This document shows, one piece after another, positions 34,183-43,310 of a stretch of 64,000 nucleotides of DNA (positions within the stretch are counted from its first letter, which is position 1; each line of letters starts with the position of its first letter). The position numbers and the translations under genes were made by a program. The stretch spans positions 3,472,001 through 3,536,000 of the forward strand of contig NZ_CP087590.1 of the NCBI RefSeq assembly GCF_015594925.2, in the 5' to 3' direction. The DNA comes from Vibrio sp. VB16 (lineage in GTDB: Bacteria; Pseudomonadota; Gammaproteobacteria; Enterobacterales; Vibrionaceae). A model generated the notes under the pieces. The model saw only the letters and a list, made by a program, of their open reading frames with translations, made no database searches and had not been told where the DNA came from.

Positions 34183-35583
34183 ATGGCTCGAAAAACTCAC
34201 TTTGATGTGATCGTAATCGGTAGTGGTCCTGGAGGTGAAGGGGCAGCAATGGGATTAACCAAAGCAGGGTTAAATGTCGCCATAATTGAAAAAGAATCAA
34301 GTGTTGGTGGCGGATGTACGCACTGGGGAACGATTCCTTCGAAAGCATTGAGACACGCAGTAAGCCGAATCATTGAATTCAATAGCAATCCACTGTTTCA
34401 TCGTAATGTAAATAACGTGCATGCCTCTTTTGCCGATATCCTTAGCCATGCGAAAACCGTTATTGATAAGCAAACACGCCTTCGTCAAGGTTTTTATGAT
34501 CGCAACCAATGTGACCTTATTTTTGGTAAAGCTCATTTTGTAGATAAAAATCAGGTTGCCGTAAAACAGACTGACGGGAGCCTAGAATATTATACTGCGG
34601 ACAAATTTGTCATCGCGACAGGTTCCAGACCTTACCAACCCGAAGACGTTGACTTTACTCATCCTCGTATTTACGACAGCGACTCAATTCTTTCTCTAGG
34701 ACATACTCCAAGAAACATCATTATTTATGGTGCAGGCGTCATCGGTTGCGAATACGCTTCCATTTTTCGCGGATTAGATGTAAAAACCGATCTCATCAAC
34801 ACACGGGATCGCTTACTTTCATTTTTAGATAATGAAACTTCAGATGCTCTTTCGTACCATTTTTGGAATAGTGGCGTTGTCATCCGAAATGACGAGACAT
34901 ATGAGAAAGTCGAAGCCACTGATGACGGTGTAATTATACACTTACAATCAGGGAAAAAAATGCGTGCTGACTGCTTGCTCTACGCCAATGGTCGAACGGG
35001 TAATACCGATAAACTAAACCTCGAATCAGCTGGATTGACTGCTGACGCCAGAGGCTCTCTAAGCATCAATAAAAAATATCAGACAAAAGTAGAGCATATT
35101 TATGCTGTCGGAGATGTTATTGGATACCCTAGCTTAGCTAGTGCTGCATACGATCAAGGTCGATTTGTAGCACAGAACATTGTGAAAGGAAAAGCTGATA
35201 CCCACTTAATAGAAGACATCCCTACAGGGATATACACCATACCGGAAATTAGTTCTGTGGGTAAAACAGAACAAGAACTCACTGCTGCGAAGGTTCCATA
35301 TGAAGTAGGACGTTCTTCGTTTAAACACCTCGCTCGAGCTCAGATCGCAGGAAAAGATATTGGCAGCCTAAAAATTCTCTTTCATAGAGAAACCAAAGAG
35401 ATATTAGGTATTCACTGTTTCGGGGAACGCGCCGCGGAAATTATTCATATCGGGCAGGCTATAATGGAGCAAAAAGGAAAGGCGAATAACATCGAATATT
35501 TCGTCAATACCACCTTTAACTACCCGACAATGGCAGAAGCTTACCGAGTAGCGGCTTTAAACGGGCTTAATCGTCTGTTTTAA
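34183..35583 (+). CDS. sthA: Soluble pyridine nucleotide transhydrogenase
   Basis: FAD enzyme that reoxidises NADPH with NAD+. The FAD-binding GSGPGGEGAA is near residue 12, the NAD(P)-binding GAGVIGCEYASIF near 184, and YAVGDVIGYPSLASAAYDQG near 307. The disulfide-type site reads GGGCTHWGTIPSKAL: the second Cys of dithiol reductases is Pro/Ser-replaced, as in all SthA, ruling out lipoamide dehydrogenase. The 466 residues are typical. Start ATG is preceded by GGAAGGCG. Confidence 0.97.
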   Translation: MARKTHFDVIVIGSGPGGEGAAMGLTKAGLNVAIIEKESSVGGGCTHWGTIPSKALRHAVSRIIEFNSNPLFHRNVNNVHASFADILSHAKTVIDKQTRLRQGFYDRNQCDLIFGKAHFVDKNQVAVKQTDGSLEYYTADKFVIATGSRPYQPEDVDFTHPRIYDSDSILSLGHTPRNIIIYGAGVIGCEYASIFRGLDVKTDLINTRDRLLSFLDNETSDALSYHFWNSGVVIRNDETYEKVEATDDGVIIHLQSGKKMRADCLLYANGRTGNTDKLNLESAGLTADARGSLSINKKYQTKVEHIYAVGDVIGYPSLASAAYDQGRFVAQNIVKGKADTHLIEDIPTGIYTIPEISSVGKTEQELTAAKVPYEVGRSSFKHLARAQIAGKDIGSLKILFHRETKEILGIHCFGERAAEIIHIGQAIMEQKGKANNIEYFVNTTFNYPTMAEAYRVAALNGLNRLF

Positions 35584-35612
35584 AATAAAAGACGATACGC
35601 GGTAGTCATTAT

Positions 35613-35641
35613 GTTCAGGCTAAGAATACCTCAGCCTGAAC
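35613..35641. terminator. Hairpin between sthA and dinF-like gene
   Basis: A 9-bp perfect stem (GTTCAGGCT / AGCCTGAAC) with an 11-base loop between convergent genes. No T run on either side, so a terminator role is uncertain. Confidence 0.4.
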
Positions 35642-35647
35642 GAGATC

Positions 35648-37048
35648 TCAGAGAAAAACACCTCTTCTCCACTGCAACACAAAAACAAACCCTAAACTTA
35701 CACCACGTATGACCATAAAACTTATCATCGCCGCCCATAAGGCGTGATTACCAAAACCGCTCATCAAGCCGAAGACTGCAAAAAAAGTACAAGTGGCAAT
35801 AAACATGCTGTTTCTCATCTCCTTGCCTTTTGTCGCACCGATAAAAATACCGTCCAAAACAAAACACCACATCGCGCATAATGGCATAGCTATTAACCAA
35901 GGGAGGTACACACTGGCAATCTCACTAACACGTTCAATATCAGTGATCATGGAGATTAAGTTGTTACCAAAGAGATAAAAAACGACCCCTAGAATGAAAC
36001 AGATAACGAAACTCCAAATAAACGTAACCACTATCGACTCTTTCAACGCCCCTCTATTTTTCGCGCCTATCGCTTTGCCCACCATGGCTTCAATGGCATA
36101 GGCAAACCCATCCATACCATAAGATATAATCATCAGAAAGCTCATCAATACGGCATTAGCTGCGACGACGTCATCACCATAGGTTGCTCCTTGAAAGGTC
36201 ATAAAGCTAAAGGCACCCTGTAGACATAGCGAACGTAGAAAGATGTCTCGATTGAGTTTGACGAACCGTGATAGTCCACTCGTTAATCTTATGGTTTTTT
36301 TACGTACTATTAATGAAATAGCAGGCAACTGAAAATTTTTCCACGTTTTAACAATAAAACCCAACCCAATAACCAAGCTTGTATATTCTGCAATAACAGA
36401 AGCAAGAGCGGCGCCTTCTACTCCCCAGTTGAATCCAACCACAAAAAGAAGATCTAAAGCAATATTGGTAACGTTGGCGAAAATCACCATCCACATGGGT
36501 GCTCGTGAGTTTTGGGTGCCTAACAACCAACCAAGCATGACATAATTAGCAAGAGAAGCCGGTGCGCTCCACGCTCTAATAACAAAATAGGTCTCTCCGT
36601 AGTGCTTAACCTCATTACTCGCACGACTAAAATCGAAAATAATATCAGCCACCACTCGATGAAAAAGCAGAAATATTACCGCGAATGCGAAGGCCATAAT
36701 CAAACCTTGAAGCAGAACCAAAACTAGTTGTTCTTTTTTCTCTCCACCTAGAGCTTGGGCGGTTAACCCAGTTGTCGACATTCTTAAAAAACCTAACAAC
36801 CAGAACGTCACGCTGATCATGGTTCCACCCAAGGCGACACCACCTAAATACCATGAATGTTCTAAATGCCCGATCACAGCAGCATCAACCAACCCCAGCA
36901 ATGGAACGGTGATATTTGAAAGAACCATCGGAATAGCTAGAAGAAGTACTTGCTTGTGAATCGATTTATTCTGAAGCGTAGACAAAAAAGAATTAGACAC
37001 ATAAACCTCACTAAGTTGCCGGGAAGTGTAACTTAGTGATTCACCCAT
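35648..37048 (-). CDS. dinF: MATE-family efflux transporter (DinF-like)
   Basis: Multidrug/toxin extrusion transporter with twelve predicted membrane helices; AIPMVLSNITVPLLGLVDAAVIGHL is the characteristic first helix region. The ATG at 37048 gives 466 residues. A GTG at 37000 with a better ribosome-binding site (GTGAGG five bases upstream) would remove 16 poorly conserved residues and may be the true start. It lies downstream of lexA with a methyltransferase gene between; in E. coli lexA and dinF are adjacent and SOS-controlled, so SOS induction is plausible if the transcript runs through. Confidence 0.85.
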   Translation of the reverse strand: MGESLSYTSRQLSEVYVSNSFLSTLQNKSIHKQVLLLAIPMVLSNITVPLLGLVDAAVIGHLEHSWYLGGVALGGTMISVTFWLLGFLRMSTTGLTAQALGGEKKEQLVLVLLQGLIMAFAFAVIFLLFHRVVADIIFDFSRASNEVKHYGETYFVIRAWSAPASLANYVMLGWLLGTQNSRAPMWMVIFANVTNIALDLLFVVGFNWGVEGAALASVIAEYTSLVIGLGFIVKTWKNFQLPAISLIVRKKTIRLTSGLSRFVKLNRDIFLRSLCLQGAFSFMTFQGATYGDDVVAANAVLMSFLMIISYGMDGFAYAIEAMVGKAIGAKNRGALKESIVVTFIWSFVICFILGVVFYLFGNNLISMITDIERVSEIASVYLPWLIAMPLCAMWCFVLDGIFIGATKGKEMRNSMFIATCTFFAVFGLMSGFGNHALWAAMISFMVIRGVSLGFVFVLQWRRGVFL

Positions 37049-37060
37049 TGTCCCGTTAAA

Positions 37061-37891
37061 TTACCAAGATAACTCAACGACAATCGGAGTAAGCCTATGT
37101 CTTAATGTTGGAAATGCTGCAATGGCACGTTGCCAAACTTTCCACCGTCCACAACTATCATCAAATGGTGAGAACAATTTAATATATTTACACCAAGGCA
37201 ACCATTGCAACAGTTTTTCTGCTGGTTTGTTAAAACCATGAAAATAGTTTTGGCTTCCTAACCTTTGCCCAAGGCGAGTCGACGCTTTGTCACCGGCTAC
37301 GACAATACAAGCATGACATTGATTGAAATATCGACTCATATTTTGGACAAACTGAGCCACATCAGATTCTGAACGCGATAACAACGCTTGTTCACAGACG
37401 ATAATAACTGGCACATTGCTCGGTATAGATAGGGTTTGCACCCAATTAAAGTTATCTACGGAGCCATTGATTAATTTATATCTATCACTTGGATGAAATA
37501 ACTTTTCCCTCCAAAGCAAGTGCTCAGAAATGTCTAGCTCTACCCAGTGACACAAGCCATTATCTAATCGATAAAATCGAGTATCTAATCCTCCACCTAT
37601 ATTTAATACCCAAGCGTTAGGATGATCTTTTAAAAAAGCACCGACTCTTTCGTCGCAGAGCTTCGTAATCGTCGCGTGCAATAATTGTTTCTGAGCAATA
37701 TCACCAGAAAGGCATTCTGAAGAAAGCTGACAGTATCGACAGGCATTAGCAGCTATAGGATCATACACCAAACCATCATTAACCAGACTTTCTCGACTTC
37801 TTAACCACATGGGTTGTAGTAAGTGAACTGGCACATCATAGTGAGGCTTATTATTGATATTGGTTGAGGCTTTTATATATGGAACATTCAT
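37061..37891 (-). CDS. Class I SAM-dependent methyltransferase, LCM-like
   Basis: A roughly 276-residue protein whose SAM-binding segment (VLNIGGGLDTRFYRL, about residue 93) and WVELDISEHLLWREKLF match the leucine-carboxyl-methyltransferase-like family, which in bacteria methylates diverse carboxyl or hydroxyl groups. The substrate is unknown. The ATG at 37891 is preferred to one two codons earlier because GGGAGAG is then eight bases upstream. A run of cysteines (CRYCQLSSEC, about residues 51-60) is unusual. It is inserted between lexA and dinF and preceded by a Fur-box-like sequence. Confidence 0.75.
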   Translation of the reverse strand: MNVPYIKASTNINNKPHYDVPVHLLQPMWLRSRESLVNDGLVYDPIAANACRYCQLSSECLSGDIAQKQLLHATITKLCDERVGAFLKDHPNAWVLNIGGGLDTRFYRLDNGLCHWVELDISEHLLWREKLFHPSDRYKLINGSVDNFNWVQTLSIPSNVPVIIVCEQALLSRSESDVAQFVQNMSRYFNQCHACIVVAGDKASTRLGQRLGSQNYFHGFNKPAEKLLQWLPWCKYIKLFSPFDDSCGRWKVWQRAIAAFPTLRHRLTPIVVELSW

Positions 37892-37915
37892 TATCATCTC
37901 TCCCGAACTAAAGAT

Positions 37916-37934
37916 GATAATGATTATTATTTAG
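37916..37934. promoter_or_regulatory. Possible Fur box upstream of the methyltransferase
   Basis: GATAATGATTATTATTTAG agrees with the 19-base Fur consensus at 14 positions, including the entire first half-site. It lies 25 bases upstream of the methyltransferase start. AT-rich context makes chance similarity possible. Confidence 0.45.
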
Positions 37935-37950
37935 ATTATCAAGTTATAAA

Positions 37951-38574
37951 TTACATCCAGTCCGTATTTCGAATAATACCGACAGCGACACCTTCTATAG
38001 CTAAATGTTGTGATTCTAGATCGACTTTAATTGGAGAGAAATCTTCATTTTCTGCATGAAGTAATACTGTAGACCCTTTCCTTTCAAGTCGCTTAACTGT
38101 GACGTCATCATCGACACGAGCCACAACAACTTGACCATCTCTGACGTCTTGTGTTTTGTGTACCGCCAATAAATCACCATCCATGATGCCTATATCTTTC
38201 ATACTTTCACCTTGAACGCGAAGTAAAAAATCAGCTTGAGGTCGAAACATCGTAGGATCAACTTTATAATTCGCTTCAACATGCTCTTGCGCCAAAATAG
38301 GTTCGCCAGCCGCGACTTGCCCTATTAATGGCAATCCTAAATCATCATTTACAGCATCACTTTGAAGCAAAACTCGAATCCCCCTAGATGCGCCAGGGAT
38401 AATCTCAATAGCTTGCTTTTTAGCAAGGGCTTTTAAATGCTCTTCTGCAGCATTAGCAGAACGGAAACCCAACTCTCTAGCGATTTCTGCTCGTGTTGGG
38501 GGCATACCAGAATCTTCAATTTTGTCTCTGATCAGATCTAATACTTGTTGTTGACGAGGGGTTAACGGCTTCAT
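37951..38574 (-). CDS. lexA: LexA repressor
   Basis: SOS repressor that self-cleaves when RecA filaments form. The 207 residues have the winged-helix domain (TRAEIARELGFRSANAAEEHL) and a peptidase domain. The cleavage bond is Ala89-Gly90 (VAAGEPI), with catalytic Ser124 (GESMKD) and Lys161 (VTVKRLE). Two LexA boxes in its own promoter show autoregulation. dgkA, which precedes lexA in E. coli, is absent here. Confidence 0.97.
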   Translation of the reverse strand: MKPLTPRQQQVLDLIRDKIEDSGMPPTRAEIARELGFRSANAAEEHLKALAKKQAIEIIPGASRGIRVLLQSDAVNDDLGLPLIGQVAAGEPILAQEHVEANYKVDPTMFRPQADFLLRVQGESMKDIGIMDGDLLAVHKTQDVRDGQVVVARVDDDVTVKRLERKGSTVLLHAENEDFSPIKVDLESQHLAIEGVAVGIIRNTDWM

Positions 38575-38581
38575 AAGTCAC

Positions 38582-38597
38582 CTGTTTTTTTATACAG
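38582..38597. promoter_or_regulatory. LexA box 1 (lexA-proximal)
   Basis: CTG-N10-CAG palindrome with the A/T-rich centre of gammaproteobacterial SOS boxes, eight bases from the lexA start codon. With the second box it forms the tandem operator known from E. coli lexA. Confidence 0.9.
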
Positions 38598-38601
38598 TTA
38601 A

Positions 38602-38617
38602 CTGTGAGTATATCCAG
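38602..38617. promoter_or_regulatory. LexA box 2 (distal)
   Basis: CTGTGAGTATATCCAG, a CTG-N10-CAG site almost the same as one E. coli lexA operator. It begins five bases beyond box 1. Confidence 0.9.
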
Positions 38618-38680
38618 TATTTATTCGTTTGCAACGGAAAGGTGTCATTTTTTAACCAATGATCCATTGTTCATCTCTGT

Positions 38681-39142
38681 TTAGTCAATTATCAATTGCG
38701 TTTCATACTTAGCACGATTCATTGAGATCATCGTTTTAAACGTTTTAATATTTTCATTACTAAAGAAAATCGTCTCTTTTAACCTCTCGTAAGTTCGCAA
38801 GTCCGCCACATCAATAATCAGTACAAAATCCACCTCACCGGTCACCTGATAACACTCTTTCACTTCAGGTACACTTTGGAGTTGTTTTATGAAGTTTTGA
38901 TTAATCTGCTTTTTGTCCCTCTCCATACATACTTCAACAACAATGTGTAATGGATTACCTAATTTTTCTGGGTTCAGAATGGCTACCTTTCGACTAATTA
39001 CACCTTCTGTTGTTAGTCGCTGTACTCGCTTCAGACATGCTGGAGGAGACAATGCCACCCTTTCAGCAAGGTCGACATTGGTAATAGAGCAGTCGCTCTG
39101 CAATTCTCGTAAAATAGCTTTATCTGTCCGATCAAGAAACAC
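38681..39142 (-). CDS. Lrp/AsnC-family transcriptional regulator
   Basis: A 153-residue regulator with the N-terminal helix-turn-helix (DRTDKAILRELQSDCSITNVDLAERVALSPPACLKRVQRL) and a C-terminal RAM ligand-binding domain (VPEVKECYQVTGEVDFVLII). The ligand is not predictable; such proteins usually sense amino acids. It is divergent from a gate-domain membrane protein across 314 bases and may regulate it. It replaces dgkA in the E. coli-like order. Confidence 0.88.
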   Translation of the reverse strand: MFLDRTDKAILRELQSDCSITNVDLAERVALSPPACLKRVQRLTTEGVISRKVAILNPEKLGNPLHIVVEVCMERDKKQINQNFIKQLQSVPEVKECYQVTGEVDFVLIIDVADLRTYERLKETIFFSNENIKTFKTMISMNRAKYETQLIID

Positions 39143-39456
39143 TATTCACCTCACTCACCCATTATCAGAATAAAATACATTTATGGCTCTAAATTACAGC
39201 AATAATTTTTCAAATCTACTCTAAACTAATTAACTTGTAGAAGAATGATGCAGGTAAATAGATAATTATTGCCCTAATCCATCTAAAACTCATACATGAA
39301 CGTCGGTTTTTTGGTTCTTATCAAGATAAATTTATGAAGTAACTGCGTGTTGCTTTATCAAAACTTAATGCAATAGAGGTAATAAAAGTCCTACCGGTGG
39401 ATATCGTTTGTCCCAAATTCAAGTTACTTATAAATGCATTAAAAGGATAATGTTTC
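39143..39456. other. Divergent regulatory region
   Basis: 314 AT-rich bases between the AsnC-type regulator and the gate-domain gene. It holds a TTGTCC / TATAAA pair with a short 15-base spacer near 39409-39435 on the plus strand and AAAAGGA just before the start codon. No clear operator or hairpin was recognised. Confidence 0.4.
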
Positions 39457-40383
39457 ATGTGGAACAATACGTTCATCATCCATATATCAAATCAGATTAA
39501 AGAGATCATCCGAGTCTATCTGGTTTTAGTCAAGGTAATGCTTCCGGCTGTCATTATCGTAAAACTATTAGACTTAGTTGGCGCCACAGATCTACTTGCT
39601 TACTGTCTTTCTCCTGCAATGGACATTGTAGGGTTACCGCAAGAAATGGGCTTGGTATGGGCCGTCGCCTTATTAACCAATATATATACCGCTATGGTGG
39701 TGTTCTACTCAATTGCCGCTAATAATGCAATTTCTGTCGCGGACATTTCGGTGCTAGGAGTCATGATATTAATTGCTCATGGACTACCTGTAGAGGGTGC
39801 TATAGCCAAGTCATTAGGTATTCGATGGAGAGTCACATTACTTGTAAGAGTGGGAGGAGCGTTATTATTAGGGTCAATATTGAACCTTTTATATTCAACT
39901 CTGCAATGGAAACAAGAACCAATTGCTTTATCTTGGGCACCAACTACAAGTCATTCGTTTGGATGGATTCAGTGGAGTATTGAACAAGCGCAACTTTTTG
40001 CTTCTATCTTTGTCATTCTAACCGCCCTCATCATAATGCTGCGAATTCTACGCTTACTTGGAATTGAGGCACTACTGCACACATTACTATCACCGTTATT
40101 AAGAGGGCTAACATTAGGTAAAGAGGCCGCCAACATTACAATTATTGGAATGACTCTGGGCATTTCATTTGGTGCAGGATTACTCATCGATGAAGTGAAA
40201 AAAGGGCACATTAGTAAACGGGATACTGTACTTGTCATGGGTTTCCTTGGGTTATGTCACAGCATAATTGAAGACACACTATTGATACTATTGCTCGGCG
40301 CTGACGTATACGCCATTCTTTGGGGAAGGCTTGTTTTCGCTATCTGCATCGTTGCTATTTGGGGACGAATGTATAAGCAATAA
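39457..40383 (+). CDS. Nucleoside-recognition (gate) domain membrane protein
   Basis: A 308-residue inner-membrane protein with about eight hydrophobic helices and two copies of the gate-type pattern: one around residues 25-110 (VKVMLPAVIIVKLLDLVGATDLLAYCLSP then EMGLVWAVALLTNIYTAM), one in the C-terminal half (LLHTLLSPLLRGLTLGKEAANITIIGM). Such domains occur in nucleoside transporters and SpmA/YjiH-type proteins; the substrate is unknown. The neighbouring divergent Lrp/AsnC regulator suggests control by an amino-acid-like signal. Confidence 0.7.
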   Translation: MWNNTFIIHISNQIKEIIRVYLVLVKVMLPAVIIVKLLDLVGATDLLAYCLSPAMDIVGLPQEMGLVWAVALLTNIYTAMVVFYSIAANNAISVADISVLGVMILIAHGLPVEGAIAKSLGIRWRVTLLVRVGGALLLGSILNLLYSTLQWKQEPIALSWAPTTSHSFGWIQWSIEQAQLFASIFVILTALIIMLRILRLLGIEALLHTLLSPLLRGLTLGKEAANITIIGMTLGISFGAGLLIDEVKKGHISKRDTVLVMGFLGLCHSIIEDTLLILLLGADVYAILWGRLVFAICIVAIWGRMYKQ

Positions 40384-40753
40384 ATTACAAGGTTAAGTAA
40401 ACTGGAGCAACCGCCGAAAATAGCGGTGACCAAAAAAGCTTCTTCGCTTTTAAACACTACGCTTATACCTTGTGTAGAATAGGAACCGACTTTAGCAATG
40501 CGTTTGAATCCCTTTTTTTGTAATTCATTTATTATTACCTGCTGCTATAATTAGCCAACATATCAACTGTAACAAAAATGATAGAACAAATTGATTTAGA
40601 CATGAAAGCTTGGACTAGTTTCTGGTATTCTTTCGGCGCAAAACTATCTTCATCGAGATCCCCTTTAAAACTTCGATTTTCATCAGAGTTTTGGGATGAA
40701 TTCGAACCCTTGAATGTAGTGCATTTTTGATAACTCTTGAGGCGATAAACCTA
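40384..40753 (+). other. Region upstream of plsB
   Basis: 370 bases without a recognised gene. A 50-codon frame (40578-40730, MIEQIDLDMKAW start) ends 23 bases before plsB and could be a leader peptide, but it has no recognised relative and no strong ribosome-binding site. A GGAACC element near 40481 faintly resembles a sigma-E -35, which controls plsB in E. coli, without a convincing -10. Confidence 0.35.
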
Positions 40754-43180
40754 ATGTCATCTGGACGTATAATTCCACGCTCACTTTTAAAGCTCCCTCT
40801 CTCTTTATTAGTAAAGAGTACCGCTATTCCTACTGAGCCAATCAGAGATTTAGACATCGATTTGGATAAACCTATCGTCTACGCACTCCCATTTCGTTCC
40901 AATGTTGACCTTTTTACATTGAGAAGAAAAGCATTAGAAATCGGTTTACCTGATCCTCTTTTGCCATTAAAGATAAACGGGAAAGAGTTAGGTCGATATG
41001 TCTATATTAGTTCGAGGCCAACAATACTCAAAAATGACAAGCACATACCAAGTGCTTCCATTGCTCTATTTAGCGATTTATTGACGTTGCATGGAGAAGA
41101 TACAGAACTAGATGTTCAAGTTATACCTGCGACCGTTTTATGGGGAAGAAAACCGGGTAAAGAAGCCGATCTAAGACCTTATTTACGCGCAATGAATGGC
41201 CCACAAAAAGCCGCAGCAGTCATCGTTTCTGGTCGTGATTGCCAAGTGAGGTTTAGTCCCGTTGTTTCGCTTCGTTATATGGCAGATGTACATGGTACAG
41301 ATGAATCGATAGCGCATAAACTCGCTCGAGTAGCACGAACTCACTTCTCAAGACAAAAGCTAGCCGCTATTGGGCCTAAACTCCCTAATCGCGAGCAATT
41401 ATTTACTCGGCTACTCGATTCAGAAGTGATCCAAAAAGCTATCGAAAATGAAGCCAGCAGTAAAAATATCAGTCTCGAAAAGGCGCGGAAAGAAGCGCAC
41501 TCGATACTCGATGAAATTGCCGCCAATTTCTCATATTCTCTGATTAAGAACGGAGAGCGAATACTGGGTTGGTTATGGAATAAGCTTTATAAAGGGCTTA
41601 ACATTAGCAACGCCACGACGGTACGTCGATTGGCACAGGATGGACATGAAATAGTTTACGTCCCGTGTCATCGAAGCCATATGGATTATTTATTGCTTTC
41701 TTACGTCCTTTACCATGAGGGGATGGTTCCTCCTCATATTGCTGCAGGCATCAATCTTAACTTCTTCCCCGCAGGCTATATATTTCGTCGTGGCGGTGCC
41801 TTTTTTATTCGTCGCAGCTTCAAAGGAAATAAACTCTACTCCACTATATTCCGTGAATACCTCTCTGAGTTATTTACTAAAGGTTACTCGGTTGAGTATT
41901 TTAGTGAAGGTGGTCGTTCTCGTACTGGTAGACTACTGCCAGCAAAAACAGGCATGCTAGCCATGACTATCCAAACGATGTTACGAGAACAGAGCCGCCC
42001 TGTTACCCTCGTCCCAGTCTACATTGGCTATGAACATGTAATGGAAGTATCCACTTACGCGAAAGAGCTACGTGGAAAACGCAAAGAAAAAGAGAACGCA
42101 GGACAGGTACTTAAAACGATACGTAAGCTTCGTAATTTTGGTCAAGGTTATGTAAACTTTGGCGAACCAATCCCTCTAAACCAATTCCTTAACGAAGAAG
42201 TCCCGGAATGGAAACAAGATATCAATCCTCTTGATCCACCTAGACCTAAATGGTTGACGCCAACAGTCAATAAACTCGCTGTTAAGATGATGACTCATAT
42301 CAACGATGCTGCTGCAGCAAATGCATTAACGCTATGCGCAACCGCTCTGCTTGCATCTCGTCAGCGTGCCCTATCAAAAGATACATTGGTAGTGCAGATC
42401 GACTCGTATTTATCCCTACTTAAGAATGTCCCATACTCAGATACATTCACCATGCCAGACAAAACCGCAACAGAGTTAGTTGAGCATGCGGTTTCATTAG
42501 ATAAATTCGTAATCGAAACCGATACTATGGGTGATATTGTTTCTCTAGATCGCAATCAATCCATCTTAATGACTTACTACCGCAATAACATTATTCACTT
42601 ATTCGCAATACCATCATTAATTTCACACTTGGTTGTTCGTCACGAAAGTATATCCGTAAAATACATTAAATCTGTAGTCCACCAACTTTATCCTTTCTTG
42701 AAAAAAGAGTTGTTTTTGAATTACGATCAATCAAATATAGATCAAACGGTCGAAAGCATCTTAGATGAACTGGTAGGGCAAAAACTGGTTTGCCGTACAG
42801 AAGATAATATCTCTATCGACCAACCTAGAATTCAATCATTAATGTTGCTTGCCCGTACTATCGCAGAGACACTGCAACGCTATGCCATTTCAATCAATCT
42901 TCTAGGGGCTAATCCAGAACTTGAGAAACCTGAACTTGAGAAGAAATGTCAGGAAGTTGCTCAACGTCTCGGTAGATTACACGGTATCAATGCTCCAGAG
43001 TTTTTTGATAAAGGGGTATTTACTTCGTTATTTACAACATTGAAAGAACAACAATATATTGACGCGGATGGCAACTGTAATCTAGAGAACACTCAGCATT
43101 TAGCGGATATGTTATCGGCGTTATTACCAACGGAAGTAAAGCTAACTATCCAGGAAAACCTATATAGTGAAGTGAAGTGA
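40754..43180 (+). CDS. plsB: Glycerol-3-phosphate 1-O-acyltransferase
   Basis: Inner-membrane enzyme that acylates glycerol-3-phosphate, the first step of phospholipid synthesis. The ATG at 40754 (MSSGRIIPRSLLKLPL) gives 808 residues, matching E. coli PlsB. Acyltransferase motifs are clear: VPCHRSHMDYLLLSYVL (HX4D), FFIRRSFKGN, VEYFSEGGRSRTGRLLPAKTGML and PVTLVPVYIGYEHVMEV. The stop codon falls within a pentanucleotide repeat. Convergent with ubiC-ubiA, as in E. coli. Confidence 0.97.
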   Translation: MSSGRIIPRSLLKLPLSLLVKSTAIPTEPIRDLDIDLDKPIVYALPFRSNVDLFTLRRKALEIGLPDPLLPLKINGKELGRYVYISSRPTILKNDKHIPSASIALFSDLLTLHGEDTELDVQVIPATVLWGRKPGKEADLRPYLRAMNGPQKAAAVIVSGRDCQVRFSPVVSLRYMADVHGTDESIAHKLARVARTHFSRQKLAAIGPKLPNREQLFTRLLDSEVIQKAIENEASSKNISLEKARKEAHSILDEIAANFSYSLIKNGERILGWLWNKLYKGLNISNATTVRRLAQDGHEIVYVPCHRSHMDYLLLSYVLYHEGMVPPHIAAGINLNFFPAGYIFRRGGAFFIRRSFKGNKLYSTIFREYLSELFTKGYSVEYFSEGGRSRTGRLLPAKTGMLAMTIQTMLREQSRPVTLVPVYIGYEHVMEVSTYAKELRGKRKEKENAGQVLKTIRKLRNFGQGYVNFGEPIPLNQFLNEEVPEWKQDINPLDPPRPKWLTPTVNKLAVKMMTHINDAAAANALTLCATALLASRQRALSKDTLVVQIDSYLSLLKNVPYSDTFTMPDKTATELVEHAVSLDKFVIETDTMGDIVSLDRNQSILMTYYRNNIIHLFAIPSLISHLVVRHESISVKYIKSVVHQLYPFLKKELFLNYDQSNIDQTVESILDELVGQKLVCRTEDNISIDQPRIQSLMLLARTIAETLQRYAISINLLGANPELEKPELEKKCQEVAQRLGRLHGINAPEFFDKGVFTSLFTTLKEQQYIDADGNCNLENTQHLADMLSALLPTEVKLTIQENLYSEVK

Positions 43181-43220
43181 AGTGAAGTGAAGTGAAGTGA
43201 AGTGAAGTGAAGTGAAGTGA
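43166..43220 (+). repeat. Tandem pentanucleotide repeat (AGTGA)11
   Basis: Eleven uninterrupted copies of AGTGA, 55 bases. The first three units encode the last residues SEVK and the TGA stop of plsB; the other eight are downstream. Because TGA appears within each 15 bases in this frame, unit gain or loss would not change the PlsB C-terminus. Confidence 0.98.
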
Positions 43221-43247
43221 CCGTCATTTGAATAGCGTAATAACGAG

Positions 43248-43275
43248 AAAAGGTTCTGTCAATACAGAACCTTTT
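43248..43275. terminator. plsB/ubiA convergent terminator
   Basis: A perfect 12-bp stem (AAAAGGTTCTGT / ACAGAACCTTTT) with a four-base loop and a following T run on the plus strand. It closes plsB and may also act on ubiA. Confidence 0.85.
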
Positions 43276-43310
43276 TCATCAAAAACCACTTTTTTGACGT
43301 CTTGGGTAGA

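Noticed and set aside
43166..43220. Considered as a CRISPR or iteron array
   Set aside because: A continuous 5-base repeat with no spacers and no cas or rep genes nearby; it is a microsatellite.
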